64,000 nt of DNA from Dehalococcoidia bacterium. Its GTDB lineage: Bacteria > Chloroflexota > Dehalococcoidia > Lucifugimonadales > Lucifugimonadaceae. The notes under the pieces are model-generated. The model was not told the DNA's origin. It saw only the letters and a program-made list of their open reading frames with translations, and searched no databases. Positions 42,818-52,036 of this stretch are shown here, piece by piece. Where the stretch lies: contig JAJEAU010000019.1 of NCBI GenBank assembly GCA_022824185.1, positions 1-64,000 of the forward strand, given 5' to 3'. Positions within the stretch are counted from its first letter, which is position 1; each line of letters starts with the position of its first letter. The translations under genes and the position numbers were made by a program.

Positions 42818-45121
42818 ATGGAAACCCCTAGAAACGAAAAGCTGAGCCATAATCGTCGCGGCAATATCATCTTCGGACTGACCGGCATCTTGACGCTTAC
42901 CGCAGTGCTGTCCTTAGCAGTATTGATGGTTTCACATGAGTCTCTGGATCATGCCGAAGCACAAGGAGCAATCCAACGCACTCCTACCCCAACGCCGGAG
43001 GAAGAGGATGAGGATGAGTTACCACCCATCACCTGCACAGATGATACTCCCCAAGCGGAAACTCTAATAGCCTTCTTCAATGCCATGGACGGAAATAACT
43101 GGACAAACCGTACCAACTGGAATACCTTCTCGCCGATCAGCACTTGGTTCGGTCTAGAGTTCGAAGACAACGGTTGTGTTGCGGAGATGAATCTGGAATC
43201 GAACGGGCTCTCCGGTACGTTGCCAGACATGACTGGTTTGGCGGGTTTGGAAGACCTGAATTTGAGCAACAACCAGATCACCGGCGAGCTCAACCCTGAG
43301 CATCTGCCCGAAAGATTGCACGTCCTCAACTTAAGTAACAACCAGATCAGCGGTGCAATCCCGGAGATGGGCGATCGGCACCTAGAGGTTTTGGACCTGA
43401 GCCATAACCAGATGAGCGGCCAGATCCACGTTGATCATCTGACATCCGAGATGATTACATTGCGGCTCAACAACAACATGTTCAGCGGTCAATTTCCAGA
43501 CCTCTTCCAATTGCACAAAAAACCTCAAGAAGAAATATTGACGGGAAACACTGGAAACACGGGTTTGTCTGATTTCTCAAGCAACTCAGACTCTACCAAT
43601 ACACGCCCAGGCACTCAGCGTCATCCTGGAGCGGAGGGTCTCCGATTCTTGGAGATTGTTGATCTTTCGAACAACAGGCTCAACGGCGAACTGCCCGACT
43701 TGAGCGCAGGATTGATCACACCTGTAGAAGCCTTCGCGAACGAGTTCGCACGTGTACCCAACTTTCTGCGAGAGTTCGTGGTCTATCCCGGCAATCCCGG
43801 CCTCAGAGGTGTGGTGATATCCCATAGACTGCCGCTGAACACGCTCAAAAAACTCGTCATCGGAGATACGATGGACATTCCGGATGAGGATCCTCGGGAC
43901 CCGGGCCGCCTTTGCATCAGCTTCAATGATTTGCCTCTCAGACTGTGGTTGATCAGTGGAGATATCACCTTCCAAGGTGCCTACTGCGGCGGCTCCGAGG
44001 CGCGTGAGGGTGGTATTGTGATTACCGAACCTACCCCCGTTGACAGTTCAACCATCCGTGTCGGGCGCATCGAACCCCGCATCAGCAACATCAGAACGCG
44101 CTCTGGCGACAGCATAATCCTCGATGTCAACATCTACGGTCGGCAAGGATTGCAGGATCAGAGCCTGGCAGATCTAGTGGATTTCGAATGGAAAGAGGGA
44201 GACCGGACGCTGGAAGGTACTGGATCCAGCATCGCCTACCCCATACCTTCGCAACCAGGAACTTACACAATTACCGCCTCGCTAATACCCGGGGCAGAGT
44301 GCCATGTTTCGCTCGACGACCATGATGAGGATGAGCATGATGAGGACGAGCACGAGCACGATGAGGACGAGTACGGCCATGATGAGGATGAGCATGATGA
44401 GAACGAACACTGCACGGCATCGTTCGTAGTGCAGGTACTTCGCTCATCGACTGCGCCAGATTCGACACCGGAACCAATCGATCCCATCGGCGATATCCCA
44501 ACCATTCTCGTCGACTCTGATGGAAGTCAGTACGAGGTTTTTACTCCCTCCGAAGGTGGTCAATTCGCAGATGATGTCGTAACACTCACTGGCAGTTCAG
44601 GCGCCGTGCCGAATGGGGATGTCGTCGGTCTTCGGGTCGACACTGCAGGCACGGCGCAGAACGCTGGGATGACGCATCACCGTTACACGCTCGCAGGAGC
44701 AGCTTACGCCGTCTCTGCAGTAGACGCGAGCGGCGCGGCAATTTCGGATTACCGACTCGCGTCAGCGCTTGAATTTTGCGCTCCATTGCCAGACAAGTTG
44801 CTCGGAAACATCTCAGACATTGCGACACTAACGCACAATCCCGACGATACCCTGACAGTGCTTTCCACGTCGATCCGCATCAGCGGAGATACCCTACTCG
44901 GTTGTGCAAACCTTAGTACCGTGCCGGCGACGATCGCATTCGGCACCTCTGGTGCTCCTTCGCCGATACCCTCTGCAACTCCGGAGCCAACTCCCGTACC
45001 GCCCGACACTGGGGGCAAGAGCCCATCATCAAACGCATCGCTCTACTTGTTGATGCTCATCGGATTGGCCGCGTTAGCAATCGGAACATATGCCATGCAT
45101 CGCAAGAGCAGCTCAGTCTGA
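42818..45121 (+). CDS. membrane-anchored leucine-rich-repeat protein with His/Asp/Glu-rich segment
   Basis: A 767-aa surface protein. An N-terminal helix (about 17-38) exports it. A cap domain NAMDGNNWTNRTNW precedes plant-type LRRs such as LEDLNLSNNQITGEL at about 120-290. Residues around 400-530 hold an Ig-like or cadherin-like part, then about 30 residues made only of D, E, H and few others, flanked by single cysteines. A beta-rich region follows. The C-terminus is proline/threonine-rich with a transmembrane helix (SLYLLMLIGLAALAIGTY) and basic tail, an anchor layout. No enzymatic motif is visible. It probably binds a ligand or metal at the cell surface; that is inference. Confidence 0.8.
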   Translation: METPRNEKLSHNRRGNIIFGLTGILTLTAVLSLAVLMVSHESLDHAEAQGAIQRTPTPTPEEEDEDELPPITCTDDTPQAETLIAFFNAMDGNNWTNRTNWNTFSPISTWFGLEFEDNGCVAEMNLESNGLSGTLPDMTGLAGLEDLNLSNNQITGELNPEHLPERLHVLNLSNNQISGAIPEMGDRHLEVLDLSHNQMSGQIHVDHLTSEMITLRLNNNMFSGQFPDLFQLHKKPQEEILTGNTGNTGLSDFSSNSDSTNTRPGTQRHPGAEGLRFLEIVDLSNNRLNGELPDLSAGLITPVEAFANEFARVPNFLREFVVYPGNPGLRGVVISHRLPLNTLKKLVIGDTMDIPDEDPRDPGRLCISFNDLPLRLWLISGDITFQGAYCGGSEAREGGIVITEPTPVDSSTIRVGRIEPRISNIRTRSGDSIILDVNIYGRQGLQDQSLADLVDFEWKEGDRTLEGTGSSIAYPIPSQPGTYTITASLIPGAECHVSLDDHDEDEHDEDEHEHDEDEYGHDEDEHDENEHCTASFVVQVLRSSTAPDSTPEPIDPIGDIPTILVDSDGSQYEVFTPSEGGQFADDVVTLTGSSGAVPNGDVVGLRVDTAGTAQNAGMTHHRYTLAGAAYAVSAVDASGAAISDYRLASALEFCAPLPDKLLGNISDIATLTHNPDDTLTVLSTSIRISGDTLLGCANLSTVPATIAFGTSGAPSPIPSATPEPTPVPPDTGGKSPSSNASLYLLMLIGLAALAIGTYAMHRKSSSV

Positions 45122-45135
45122 ATTGGTGAAATCTT

Positions 45136-45168
45136 CCTCACCTTTGATGGGAGAGGATCGAGGTGAGG
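45136..45168. repeat. inverted repeat between convergent genes
   Basis: CCTCACCT / AGGTGAGG inverted repeat with a 17-base spacer that contains GGGAGAGG. It resembles a segment at 62776-62814 and may be a dispersed intergenic element or a terminator. Confidence 0.4.
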
Positions 45169-45204
45169 GTGACGGGGTGGTGCGGGGCCCTCCCCTCCGT
45201 GTCA

Positions 45205-47043
45205 TCACTCTTTTTGCAACGGCAGCAGTATGTGCGACGGATGCTCGAGGCTGTGGTAAATCGTCTGGTGAGCGATTTCGTAGCGTTGTTCTATGCCCAA
45301 CGGTCCGCCGGTATTGAGATTAACATCGAAACGTGGCCAATTGCTGCTGCTGATGTCTAGGCGGATGCGGTGGCCTTTTCGGAAGATGTTGGATGTTGGG
45401 TATAGGTGGAAGGTGAATTTGTAGGGGGTTCCGGGTTCCATCATTTCTGGGTTTTCCCAACTGTTGCGGTACCGGGCACGGATTATGGAGTCGGTGATGT
45501 TCATTGCGAAGCCGTCTGGGTAGTCGGAGGATGGCGGGTAGAGGTCGATCAGTTTGGCGGTGAAGTCGGTGTCTACGGCGGATGATGATGCCCATAGGCG
45601 CATCACGATGTCGCCCGTGATCTCGATGTCTTCTTCAAGTTCGGGGGTTTGGAAGGTTAGGATGTCCTGCCTGGAGTTCAAGGGCTGGGTTCCGACGCAT
45701 CCGATGAAGTCGGGTCTTTCGCGCTGATCGAAAGCGCCTGGCAAGATGATGGAGTCTGCTGCCGAGATTCCGCCGCCCATTGTGGGGACGGGATTCTTGG
45801 GGTCGAAGGTGTAACCTGTCGATTCGGATTCGCTGTCGTCGGGTGCGACTTCTGAAAGTCCACCACCAGCCCTCAGATAAAACGCGGTCTCCTTTGTGTC
45901 GGCCAACGGCCAGTCTGGTTCGGAGCGCCAATATCCACCGTGGTCGAGACGCCGGTCGTAGTCGTGCTTATTCATGCGTTGGCTGCCGGTGCCCATCGTG
46001 AAGATTCGGACTGGCGACCAGTCTGCGAATTCTGTCCTCAAACCCTTCATGTAGTGATCGAACCATGCGAGGCGCAGATCGTTCATGTTGACGTGCGCCT
46101 CGGTCCCGAAATCGACATCGCCGGAGTGCGTGACCTCGAATGCGCCATGCGTCCAAGGTCCCATCAACAAGACTTGCTGGGACTCCTTGATCGCGCTCAG
46201 CTCGACGTAGCTTTTGGGCGTGTTTCGCGCATACGAGTCGTACCATCCGCCTAGATAGAGGGTCGGGATGTCGGCGTGTTCTTCGTAGTATTCGTCGATT
46301 GCGTATCCACGCTGCTTCCAATAGTCGTCGTATTCGCCGTGGGTCAAGATGTCGATTGCCCAGCGTTCGTACGATGGCAGTCGGCGGAGGACCGTTGCGC
46401 CTTCCTTGAGCGGTAGATTTCTGACGATGTCGGGCATGTCGTCGATGAAGGCCTTTTTGATTTCCGCTTGCAGTCCTGGGTCTGCGATTGCCTCTTTGCT
46501 GGTCATCGCCATTCGGAATGCGTAGACCATGAAGCGCTGCTCGAGTGCACCGTTTTGCCGCATTGATCCGTGGTAGTAGTTGGATGCTCCTACGGCGACC
46601 ACCATCGTTGAGAGATGGCTCGGGTTCATCGTCGCCAACGCCGATTGATCGCTGCCCGCGTAGGATCCGCCCATTGTGCCGACTTTCCCGTTGGACCACT
46701 CTTGGACCCCAAGCCACTGGACGGTGTCGAAGCCGTCAGGTGCTTCTTTTGCGAATGCGTACCACTCCCCTTCCGATGCGAAACGACCTCGAACGTCTTG
46801 GTAGACAGTCACGTATCCACGTCGTGCGAAGTATTTTCCGTTCGTGACGTTACGCGCGGTTGTTTTGTCGTACGGCGTGCGCTCTAGGATTACTGGGAAG
46901 TTGCCCGGGGCGATCTCCTTGCCGTCGTTGGACGGGAGGTAGATGTCGGATGCTAGTTGGATGCCGTCGCGCATGGTCGTCATGACGTTTTTGCGGATCG
47001 TGACGTCGTAGCCGATGTTGGATCCTTCGTATCGGGTGTTCAC
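45205..47043 (-). CDS. CocE/NonD family hydrolase (X-Pro dipeptidyl-peptidase S15-like)
   Basis: A 612-aa serine hydrolase. The nucleophile is in GGSYAGSDQSALAT (G-x-S-Y-x-G), with later LYLGGWYDSYARN and a histidine in LLMGPWTHGAFE. The C-terminal jelly-roll domain is recognised from 'D-F-T-A-K-L-I-D-L-Y-P'-type sequence. The family hydrolyses esters or peptides with X-Pro-type specificity (glutaryl 7-ACA acylase, cocaine esterase). The frame opens at 47067, but AGGAG 9 bases before the GTG at 47043 suggests that start (VNTRYEG). Substrate is unknown. It converges on the LRR gene. Confidence 0.9.
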   Translation of the reverse strand: MNTRYEGSNIGYDVTIRKNVMTTMRDGIQLASDIYLPSNDGKEIAPGNFPVILERTPYDKTTARNVTNGKYFARRGYVTVYQDVRGRFASEGEWYAFAKEAPDGFDTVQWLGVQEWSNGKVGTMGGSYAGSDQSALATMNPSHLSTMVVAVGASNYYHGSMRQNGALEQRFMVYAFRMAMTSKEAIADPGLQAEIKKAFIDDMPDIVRNLPLKEGATVLRRLPSYERWAIDILTHGEYDDYWKQRGYAIDEYYEEHADIPTLYLGGWYDSYARNTPKSYVELSAIKESQQVLLMGPWTHGAFEVTHSGDVDFGTEAHVNMNDLRLAWFDHYMKGLRTEFADWSPVRIFTMGTGSQRMNKHDYDRRLDHGGYWRSEPDWPLADTKETAFYLRAGGGLSEVAPDDSESESTGYTFDPKNPVPTMGGGISAADSIILPGAFDQRERPDFIGCVGTQPLNSRQDILTFQTPELEEDIEITGDIVMRLWASSSAVDTDFTAKLIDLYPPSSDYPDGFAMNITDSIIRARYRNSWENPEMMEPGTPYKFTFHLYPTSNIFRKGHRIRLDISSSNWPRFDVNLNTGGPLGIEQRYEIAHQTIYHSLEHPSHILLPLQKE

Positions 47044-47158
47044 TGTTGTATCTCCTGATGTGGACATTGGCTGCGAATGCTTGTTCGGGGCCGCGCCTGA
47101 CGTTCGTCGTTGGTTACGCTATACCAAAATCGCTTGTTGCGTCCGATATGCGTGATTG

Positions 47159-47905
47159 ATGCCAGAACTCATCCAGATAGTTGTTACGGCGGTCATTTTG
47201 GCCGTCGCTGGCTTCATCATCGGCGCGGTGGGATTTGGGTTTGGGTTGACGACGTCACCCACGTTGCTGCTGTTCCTTGATCCGCAGACCGTCGTTGTGG
47301 TGGTGAACGTCGTAGCTATCATCGCGTTTGCTCTGGTGCTGGTTGAGACGCGGGAACATGCTAAGTTCCGAGAGCAGACGCCATTGGCGATCGCCGGGGC
47401 CGTCGGGACGCCTATCGGGGTTTTTGCTTTGAGCGAGCTTGATTCTTCGGTTTTGCGCATCGCTATCGGGGTTTTGGTGCTTGCGCTGACCGCTTCGGTG
47501 GTTTTCAGGTCCGAGTGGCGGGTGCCCTACCCGAAGATCACGGGTCCGGTCCTAGGTCTGGTGTCGGCGGCGATGACTACTGGTTTGACGATTGGCGGTC
47601 CGATACTTGTCCTGTTTTTTCTCGGGCTGGGGATGAAACGGCAGGAGGTTCGGGCGTCGATGGCGTATTTCTTCACCGTCATGTACATCGCCGCTGCCAT
47701 TGGGTACGCTACGCAGGGTCTTTTCACGGTGGAGAGATTGGTCTTGATCGCTGCGGCCGCGCCGGGTGTTGCGATTGCGTTTTGGGTGGCGACGCGGTTG
47801 ACGGGGCGGATGAATGAGACGATATTTCGGCTGGCTGTTGTGGTTATTATTGCGGTTTCTAGCATTGTCGTTTTGGCTCGCGAGATAGCACAAGTTCTGG
47901 GTTAA
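47159..47905 (+). CDS. TSUP family transporter (TauE/SafE)
   Basis: A 248-aa membrane protein with about eight helices. The opening ILAVAGFIIGAVGFGFGL with two glycine-rich turns and the repeated GVFALSEL segment are typical of sulfite/organosulfonate exporters. The two halves are homologous inverted repeats. The ATG at 47159 is preceded in frame by TTG. Its end overlaps the convergent metallophosphoesterase gene by 4 bases. Substrate cannot be told. Confidence 0.85.
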   Translation: MPELIQIVVTAVILAVAGFIIGAVGFGFGLTTSPTLLLFLDPQTVVVVVNVVAIIAFALVLVETREHAKFREQTPLAIAGAVGTPIGVFALSELDSSVLRIAIGVLVLALTASVVFRSEWRVPYPKITGPVLGLVSAAMTTGLTIGGPILVLFFLGLGMKRQEVRASMAYFFTVMYIAAAIGYATQGLFTVERLVLIAAAAPGVAIAFWVATRLTGRMNETIFRLAVVVIIAVSSIVVLAREIAQVLG

Positions 47906-48969
47906 TCTGCGGTGGAGAACGGTATGCGCAGATCGATTGTCCGCTCTGCTTTTTCGTACCATCCCTGCGGGGCGTAGTCGTTCATGTGCATGTAGCAGCG
48001 GATATTCGCTTTCGATGATCCTTCCTCGAAACTGAACAACCTGCTCATTGCGATGTTTTTGTGGCCGTGGTAGCGGGATAGGGCGGCGACGTTTACGAAG
48101 TTGACGCCCCATTTTTGCTCGATGTGGGAGCGGCCGCCGTAGGTGTCGTCGGGATTGGTGTGGGTGTGTCCGCCGATCCAGATGTCGATGGCGGGTCGAT
48201 TGGTTTTGGGGTTGGCGTCTAGGTAGGATTCGAATAGTCCGGCATCGGGGATGCCTCCGACGAAGTAGAGATAGGATGCCCCGATGGGTGCCCCATCCGC
48301 GAAGCGTCCGTGGTAGCCACCATCGACGCCTTCCCACGGTCCGGATGCGACGGTGGTTTCCTTGAGCATGTGATGGTGGGCTGTGATGATGATCTTGTGT
48401 TGGTTGGCTTCGACGTTTTCGACCCACCAGTCGAACGTCTCGCGGGTGACGGCTCCTGCGGGATAGCCTCCGTAGTCGCCACGGCCAACCGGCGGGCCAC
48501 TATCGTTTCGGTCTCCCATGACTAGGAAGAGGATGTTGCCGACTTCGAAGGAGTATCGCTCCCAAGTGCCGGTTACGGGATAGGGTCGGCGATCTGCGTG
48601 GACGCCGGAAAACTCCGAGCTTTGGCCCAGCGGGTCTATCCACTTGCGGAACCACCATTGGGTTTCTTCTTCTGCACCGCTTGCGTCGTGGTTGCCGACT
48701 AGGTTGTAGACATCTTCTCGTCGGTGTTTGGTCATCACGCTGTATTGGCTGACGACCTCCTTGCCCTCGTCGTCGTCGGGGGGCGTTTGGGAGCCTGACA
48801 TGTCGCCTACATCGAGCATGATGTCCCAGTCGAACGGCGGGGCACCTTCTTCGCCGCCGTTTTCCGATTGCAGTATTGCCTCCGCCAAACTGCGACGGTT
48901 TCCGCGTTCCAGGTCAGTCCCGACGTGGGCATCGCCGACGGCCCATAGGTTGAATGTCCGACGCTTCAT
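47902..48969 (-). CDS. calcineurin-like metallophosphoesterase
   Basis: A 355-aa metallophosphoesterase. The metal motifs are DAHVGTD (residues 13-19), DVGDMSG, GNHD and a later GGHTHT; together these make the dinuclear site. HGR-like and VFF segments follow. GGGGGGAAG precedes the ATG. No signal peptide is visible, so it likely acts in the cytoplasm. Substrate is not predictable. It ends just beyond the TSUP gene on the opposite strand. Confidence 0.88.
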   Translation of the reverse strand: MKRRTFNLWAVGDAHVGTDLERGNRRSLAEAILQSENGGEEGAPPFDWDIMLDVGDMSGSQTPPDDDEGKEVVSQYSVMTKHRREDVYNLVGNHDASGAEEETQWWFRKWIDPLGQSSEFSGVHADRRPYPVTGTWERYSFEVGNILFLVMGDRNDSGPPVGRGDYGGYPAGAVTRETFDWWVENVEANQHKIIITAHHHMLKETTVASGPWEGVDGGYHGRFADGAPIGASYLYFVGGIPDAGLFESYLDANPKTNRPAIDIWIGGHTHTNPDDTYGGRSHIEQKWGVNFVNVAALSRYHGHKNIAMSRLFSFEEGSSKANIRCYMHMNDYAPQGWYEKAERTIDLRIPFSTAD

Positions 48970-49032
48970 GGCTTCCCCCCTTTTGAACTCGAAACTACGT
49001 CACCTTAGCTTATCGCCGTCGCCTCAGGGACA

Positions 49033-49061
49033 TTGATCGCCGCCAACTCGTCGGTTAGAAT
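49033..49061 (+). promoter_or_regulatory. promoter of tRNA-Asn
   Basis: -35 TTGATC (49033-49038) and -10 TAGAAT (49056-49061) separated by 17 bases, ending 34 bases before the tRNA. Confidence 0.6.
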
Positions 49062-49095
49062 CGGGAGTTGGGTATCATGCCCAGTCTTGCTTCGT

Positions 49096-49170
49096 TCCCG
49101 AGTAGCTCAGCGGTAGAGCAGCTGACTGTTAATCAGCGGGTCACAGGTTCGAATCCTGTCTCGGGAGCCA
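49096..49170 (+). tRNA. tRNA-Asn (GTT)
   Basis: Acceptor TCCCGAG/CTCGGGA, anticodon stem GCTGA/TCAGC around CTGTTAA (anticodon GTT), D-loop AGCTCAGCGGTAGAGC and T-loop GGTTCGAATCC. The 3' CCA is encoded. Confidence 0.96.
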
Positions 49171-49233
49171 CAAACTTGTTGTTTGCCGTTTGATTTTTGT
49201 TGCGTCTGACGATTGTTGCCTGCGGTTGCCCGT

Positions 49234-49608
49234 TTATACGACTTTTCCTAGGCGGAATCCCAGAAACACGGCGGTTAACGCAGCAGCATTGCTGATCAGC
49301 ATGTTGGCGGCGAACATGCCCCAACTACCTCCGCGCAGGAACATTGCCTCGTCGAATGCGAATGTCGAAAACGTCGTGTAGGAGCCCAAAAATCCTGTAA
49401 ACACCAATAGTCTCATGCCTTCTGGGATCCAATCTTGGTCTTCTGCGTACGACCAGAAAACGCCGAATAGGAACGATCCCAGAACGTTTACGGCGAACAC
49501 GCCCCAGGGAAACACCGATCCCGCAATGCGCTCGAATAACAGGACCGTGCCGTACCGCGCTAATGCACCTGCGGCACCGCCGACGGCAACTCCAAGCAGC
49601 TTTTCCAT
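49234..49608 (-). CDS. crcB: fluoride efflux channel CrcB/Fluc
   Basis: A 124-aa four-helix membrane protein. GGAAGALARY at the start, NVLGSFLFGVFWS in helix 2 and GFLGSYTTFSTFAFD with the conserved T-T-F-S-T-F pore segment match Fluc, which works as a dual-topology dimer exporting fluoride. I looked for a fluoride riboswitch upstream and saw none. It stands between tRNA-Asn and a methyltransferase gene on the same strand, not visibly in an operon. Confidence 0.9.
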   Translation of the reverse strand: MEKLLGVAVGGAAGALARYGTVLLFERIAGSVFPWGVFAVNVLGSFLFGVFWSYAEDQDWIPEGMRLLVFTGFLGSYTTFSTFAFDEAMFLRGGSWGMFAANMLISNAAALTAVFLGFRLGKVV

Positions 49609-49679
49609 GCGTTAAACGATAACGCCCTCGGACTATTCGATGCGTCCGATCTGAATCAGAGTTGCAACTGATTTGCGGG

Positions 49680-50525
49680 TCAGTCAGCCCGGCGGGCCAT
49701 GATGCCTAACCAGATCCTCGGGACGCTCTCGATCTCCATCTCCTTGAAGACCTGCTTCAATGACTTTTGAAGTGCATCCCGTCCTTTGCCCAACGGGACT
49801 CCGGGCATGATGCCCTCGATCCAGTCACGGAATCCGGAGATGTGGTGGAATCCGTCTTCGGGCACCGGCGCAACTACGCTCTCCTTGATTACCACCTCGA
49901 AGCCGGCTTCTTTCAAAAGCTCCTCGTACTCTTCGGGCGTGAGTTGGCGGCGCGCGTCAGTCTTGCTGGCGTTCTTGTCTGGGAACAACCCGTGGTCGCT
50001 CCGCAAAGTGCGCAAAGAGCGCATCATCCAGCGTCGGTAGAAATCCAAAGATTCCGGCGGGTGCGAGCCCTCGAAGAATGAGGTGTTGAAGGCGAGGATT
50101 CCGCCTGGCTTTAGGCGGTCCCGGATCTGTTGGAGCAGCTTCTGCTTGTCGTTGACATAGTGGATCGAGTTGCAGTAGATTACGGCATCAACCTGTTCGT
50201 TCACCGAAGCTGTGAGGTCCTGAACCTCCGCGTGCACGAAACGGATTGCGGCTTCCTTCCTGCCTCCCAGCTCGTCGACTGCGGCACGTAATGCGGATGC
50301 TGAGTGGTCGACGGCGTAGATCACCGTCTCTTTGGTTCCGGTCAAGCGCTCGAGAATCAGCTTGGTGATACCGCCGGTGCCGCAACCCAAGTCGATAATC
50401 TTATGGTGATTGAAGACCCCAGACATGTCGACGAGCCGCGAATTCACGCGTCGGTAAAACGGCAATGACGAGAACTCGGTAAACGAGTAGTCGTCAGATG
50501 GATGGGAAGATTCAGGATTCGGCAT
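49680..50525 (-). CDS. class I SAM-dependent methyltransferase
   Basis: A 281-aa methyltransferase. The SAM motif I is IIDLGCGTGGITKLIL; motif II VIYCNSIHYVND and the post-motif GGILAFNTSFFEG are also seen, resembling ubiquinone/arsenite-type methyltransferases. Substrate is unknown. The start ATG at 50525 (MPNPESS) follows a GAGG and is preferred over an upstream TTG. It is divergent from modA by about 80 bases. Confidence 0.8.
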   Translation of the reverse strand: MPNPESSHPSDDYSFTEFSSLPFYRRVNSRLVDMSGVFNHHKIIDLGCGTGGITKLILERLTGTKETVIYAVDHSASALRAAVDELGGRKEAAIRFVHAEVQDLTASVNEQVDAVIYCNSIHYVNDKQKLLQQIRDRLKPGGILAFNTSFFEGSHPPESLDFYRRWMMRSLRTLRSDHGLFPDKNASKTDARRQLTPEEYEELLKEAGFEVVIKESVVAPVPEDGFHHISGFRDWIEGIMPGVPLGKGRDALQKSLKQVFKEMEIESVPRIWLGIMARRAD

Positions 50526-50608
50526 CGGAACCTCGGTAACAATCGTGGACAAATAGATGAGGCGAGCCTAACTCAGCAACCTCAAATTTTAGCAGGAAAG
50601 TCAACTCT

Positions 50609-51355
50609 GTGTTCAGATTCGCAACGACACTTGTTTTCCTCTATCTAACTTGCTTTCTAACATTCGCATGTAACACCAACAACAACCCGCCTCTCATACA
50701 TGCCGCGGCATCGTTAGTCGACGTTCTGACCGAAATCCAAAGGGAATATGAAACCGTCAGCCCTAACCGCGTCCGCTTCAATTTTGCGGGTTCCAACCTC
50801 ATCGCCAATCAGATCATCAACGGCGCACCAGCCAACGCGGTCATATTGGCAGGCAAAACCCCCATCGACAAACTCGTGCAAGCGGACAAAACCGACCCAT
50901 TGCAAATCCGACAGATCCTGACGAACTCTCTTGTAGCCGTGAGATCCACGACCTTGATCGCTGACCATACGGATGTTTACCAGCTCGTCGACGCAGGCAA
51001 GATCGCGATGCCCGATCCTGCCACCGCACCGGCAGGCGAGTACTTCCAGGCGGCCCTGGCAGAACTCGGGCTTCTTGAAGCGCTCGAAGCTCAGATCGTC
51101 CCGACCCTTGATGTGCGTGCTGCCTTGGCCGCGGCGGAGTCAGGCAACGCAGCATACGCTCTCGTATACCGGACCGATGCCATGACCAGTTCCGATGTCG
51201 AGATCGCCTTCACGATCCCGACCGGCTCCGACGAAACCAGACCCGTGTATTTTACAGCTTTGATAGCTGACGACTCAGCGTCCGCCGAGTTTTTGGAGTT
51301 TCTCCGAACGCCTGTCGCGAGGGCGATCTTCGCCAAGCACGGTTTCGCCTACTGA
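50609..51355 (+). CDS. modA: molybdate ABC transporter substrate-binding lipoprotein
   Basis: A 248-aa periplasmic-type binding protein tethered by an N-terminal lipobox (LTFAC, Cys at about 21). AAASLVDVLTEI is the molybdate-binding start, then NFAGSNLIANQI and GKTPIDKLV. The ModA-typical VDAGKIAMPDPATAPAG loop is present. It captures molybdate or tungstate. It is followed 9 bases later by modB. Confidence 0.9.
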   Translation: MFRFATTLVFLYLTCFLTFACNTNNNPPLIHAAASLVDVLTEIQREYETVSPNRVRFNFAGSNLIANQIINGAPANAVILAGKTPIDKLVQADKTDPLQIRQILTNSLVAVRSTTLIADHTDVYQLVDAGKIAMPDPATAPAGEYFQAALAELGLLEALEAQIVPTLDVRAALAAAESGNAAYALVYRTDAMTSSDVEIAFTIPTGSDETRPVYFTALIADDSASAEFLEFLRTPVARAIFAKHGFAY

Positions 51356-51364
51356 GTCGCGCCG

Positions 51365-52036
51365 ATGCTCGAAGCAACTCTTTTATCCCTGCAAACGGCA
51401 CTCATCGCAACAATCGCGATGGCTGTGCCCGCGTTTCTGATCGCCACTTACCTGGTTCGAAACAATGGTCGTGTCGCCTTTATCGTCGACCTTGCCATCT
51501 CGATGCCGTTGGCACTTCCGCCCGTAGCGGTGGGTTTCGTTCTGCTTTGGTTCTTTGGGGCGACTGGCCCGTTGGGCTCATTCAACCCGGGTATTGCGTT
51601 TACTTGGCCGGCGATGTCGATAGCTGCCGGTGTCGTGTCGCTGCCGCTGGTCGTGCGGGCCTTTACGGCTGGCCTCGCCGAGGTTGATCCTCGCCTAGTT
51701 TTCGCGGCTCGCAACTTAGGTGCGTCGCAACTCCGCGCCACGTGGGACGTCACATTGCCATTGGCCCGGAACGGCATCGCAGCCGGCCTCCTGCTCGGTT
51801 TCGTGAGATCTTTTGCCGAGTTTGGCGCGACTATCGTCTTTGCCGGCAACATCCCGGGATCGACACAAGGTCTGCCAAGCGCCATGTTCTCACGCATATC
51901 CGCCGGCGATTTCTCGGAAGCATGGACGTTGGCAGCCGTATCCATCGTCATCGGCGGCATCGCCTTAGCCATCCACAACAAACTCGTCTCGGAACAGCGG
52001 ACCCGGCTAGCCGCAAGGAGCGCGTCTGATGGCTAG
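51365..52036 (+). CDS. modB: molybdate ABC transporter permease
   Basis: A 223-aa inner-membrane permease with about five helices. SMPLALPPVAVGFVLLWFFG is the ModB helix pair, and RNLGASQLRATWDVTLPLARNGIAAG is the EAA loop that meets the ATPase. Its end overlaps modC by 8 bases, so the two are translationally coupled. Confidence 0.9.
   Translation: MLEATLLSLQTALIATIAMAVPAFLIATYLVRNNGRVAFIVDLAISMPLALPPVAVGFVLLWFFGATGPLGSFNPGIAFTWPAMSIAAGVVSLPLVVRAFTAGLAEVDPRLVFAARNLGASQLRATWDVTLPLARNGIAAGLLLGFVRSFAEFGATIVFAGNIPGSTQGLPSAMFSRISAGDFSEAWTLAAVSIVIGGIALAIHNKLVSEQRTRLAARSASDG

Noticed and set aside
44309..44411. CRISPR or mobile repeat at the GATGAGGAT units
   Set aside because: The units are short coding repeats inside the LRR gene that keep the reading frame.
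49609..49680. Fluoride riboswitch before crcB
   Set aside because: The conserved fluoride aptamer segments are not present in the upstream region.
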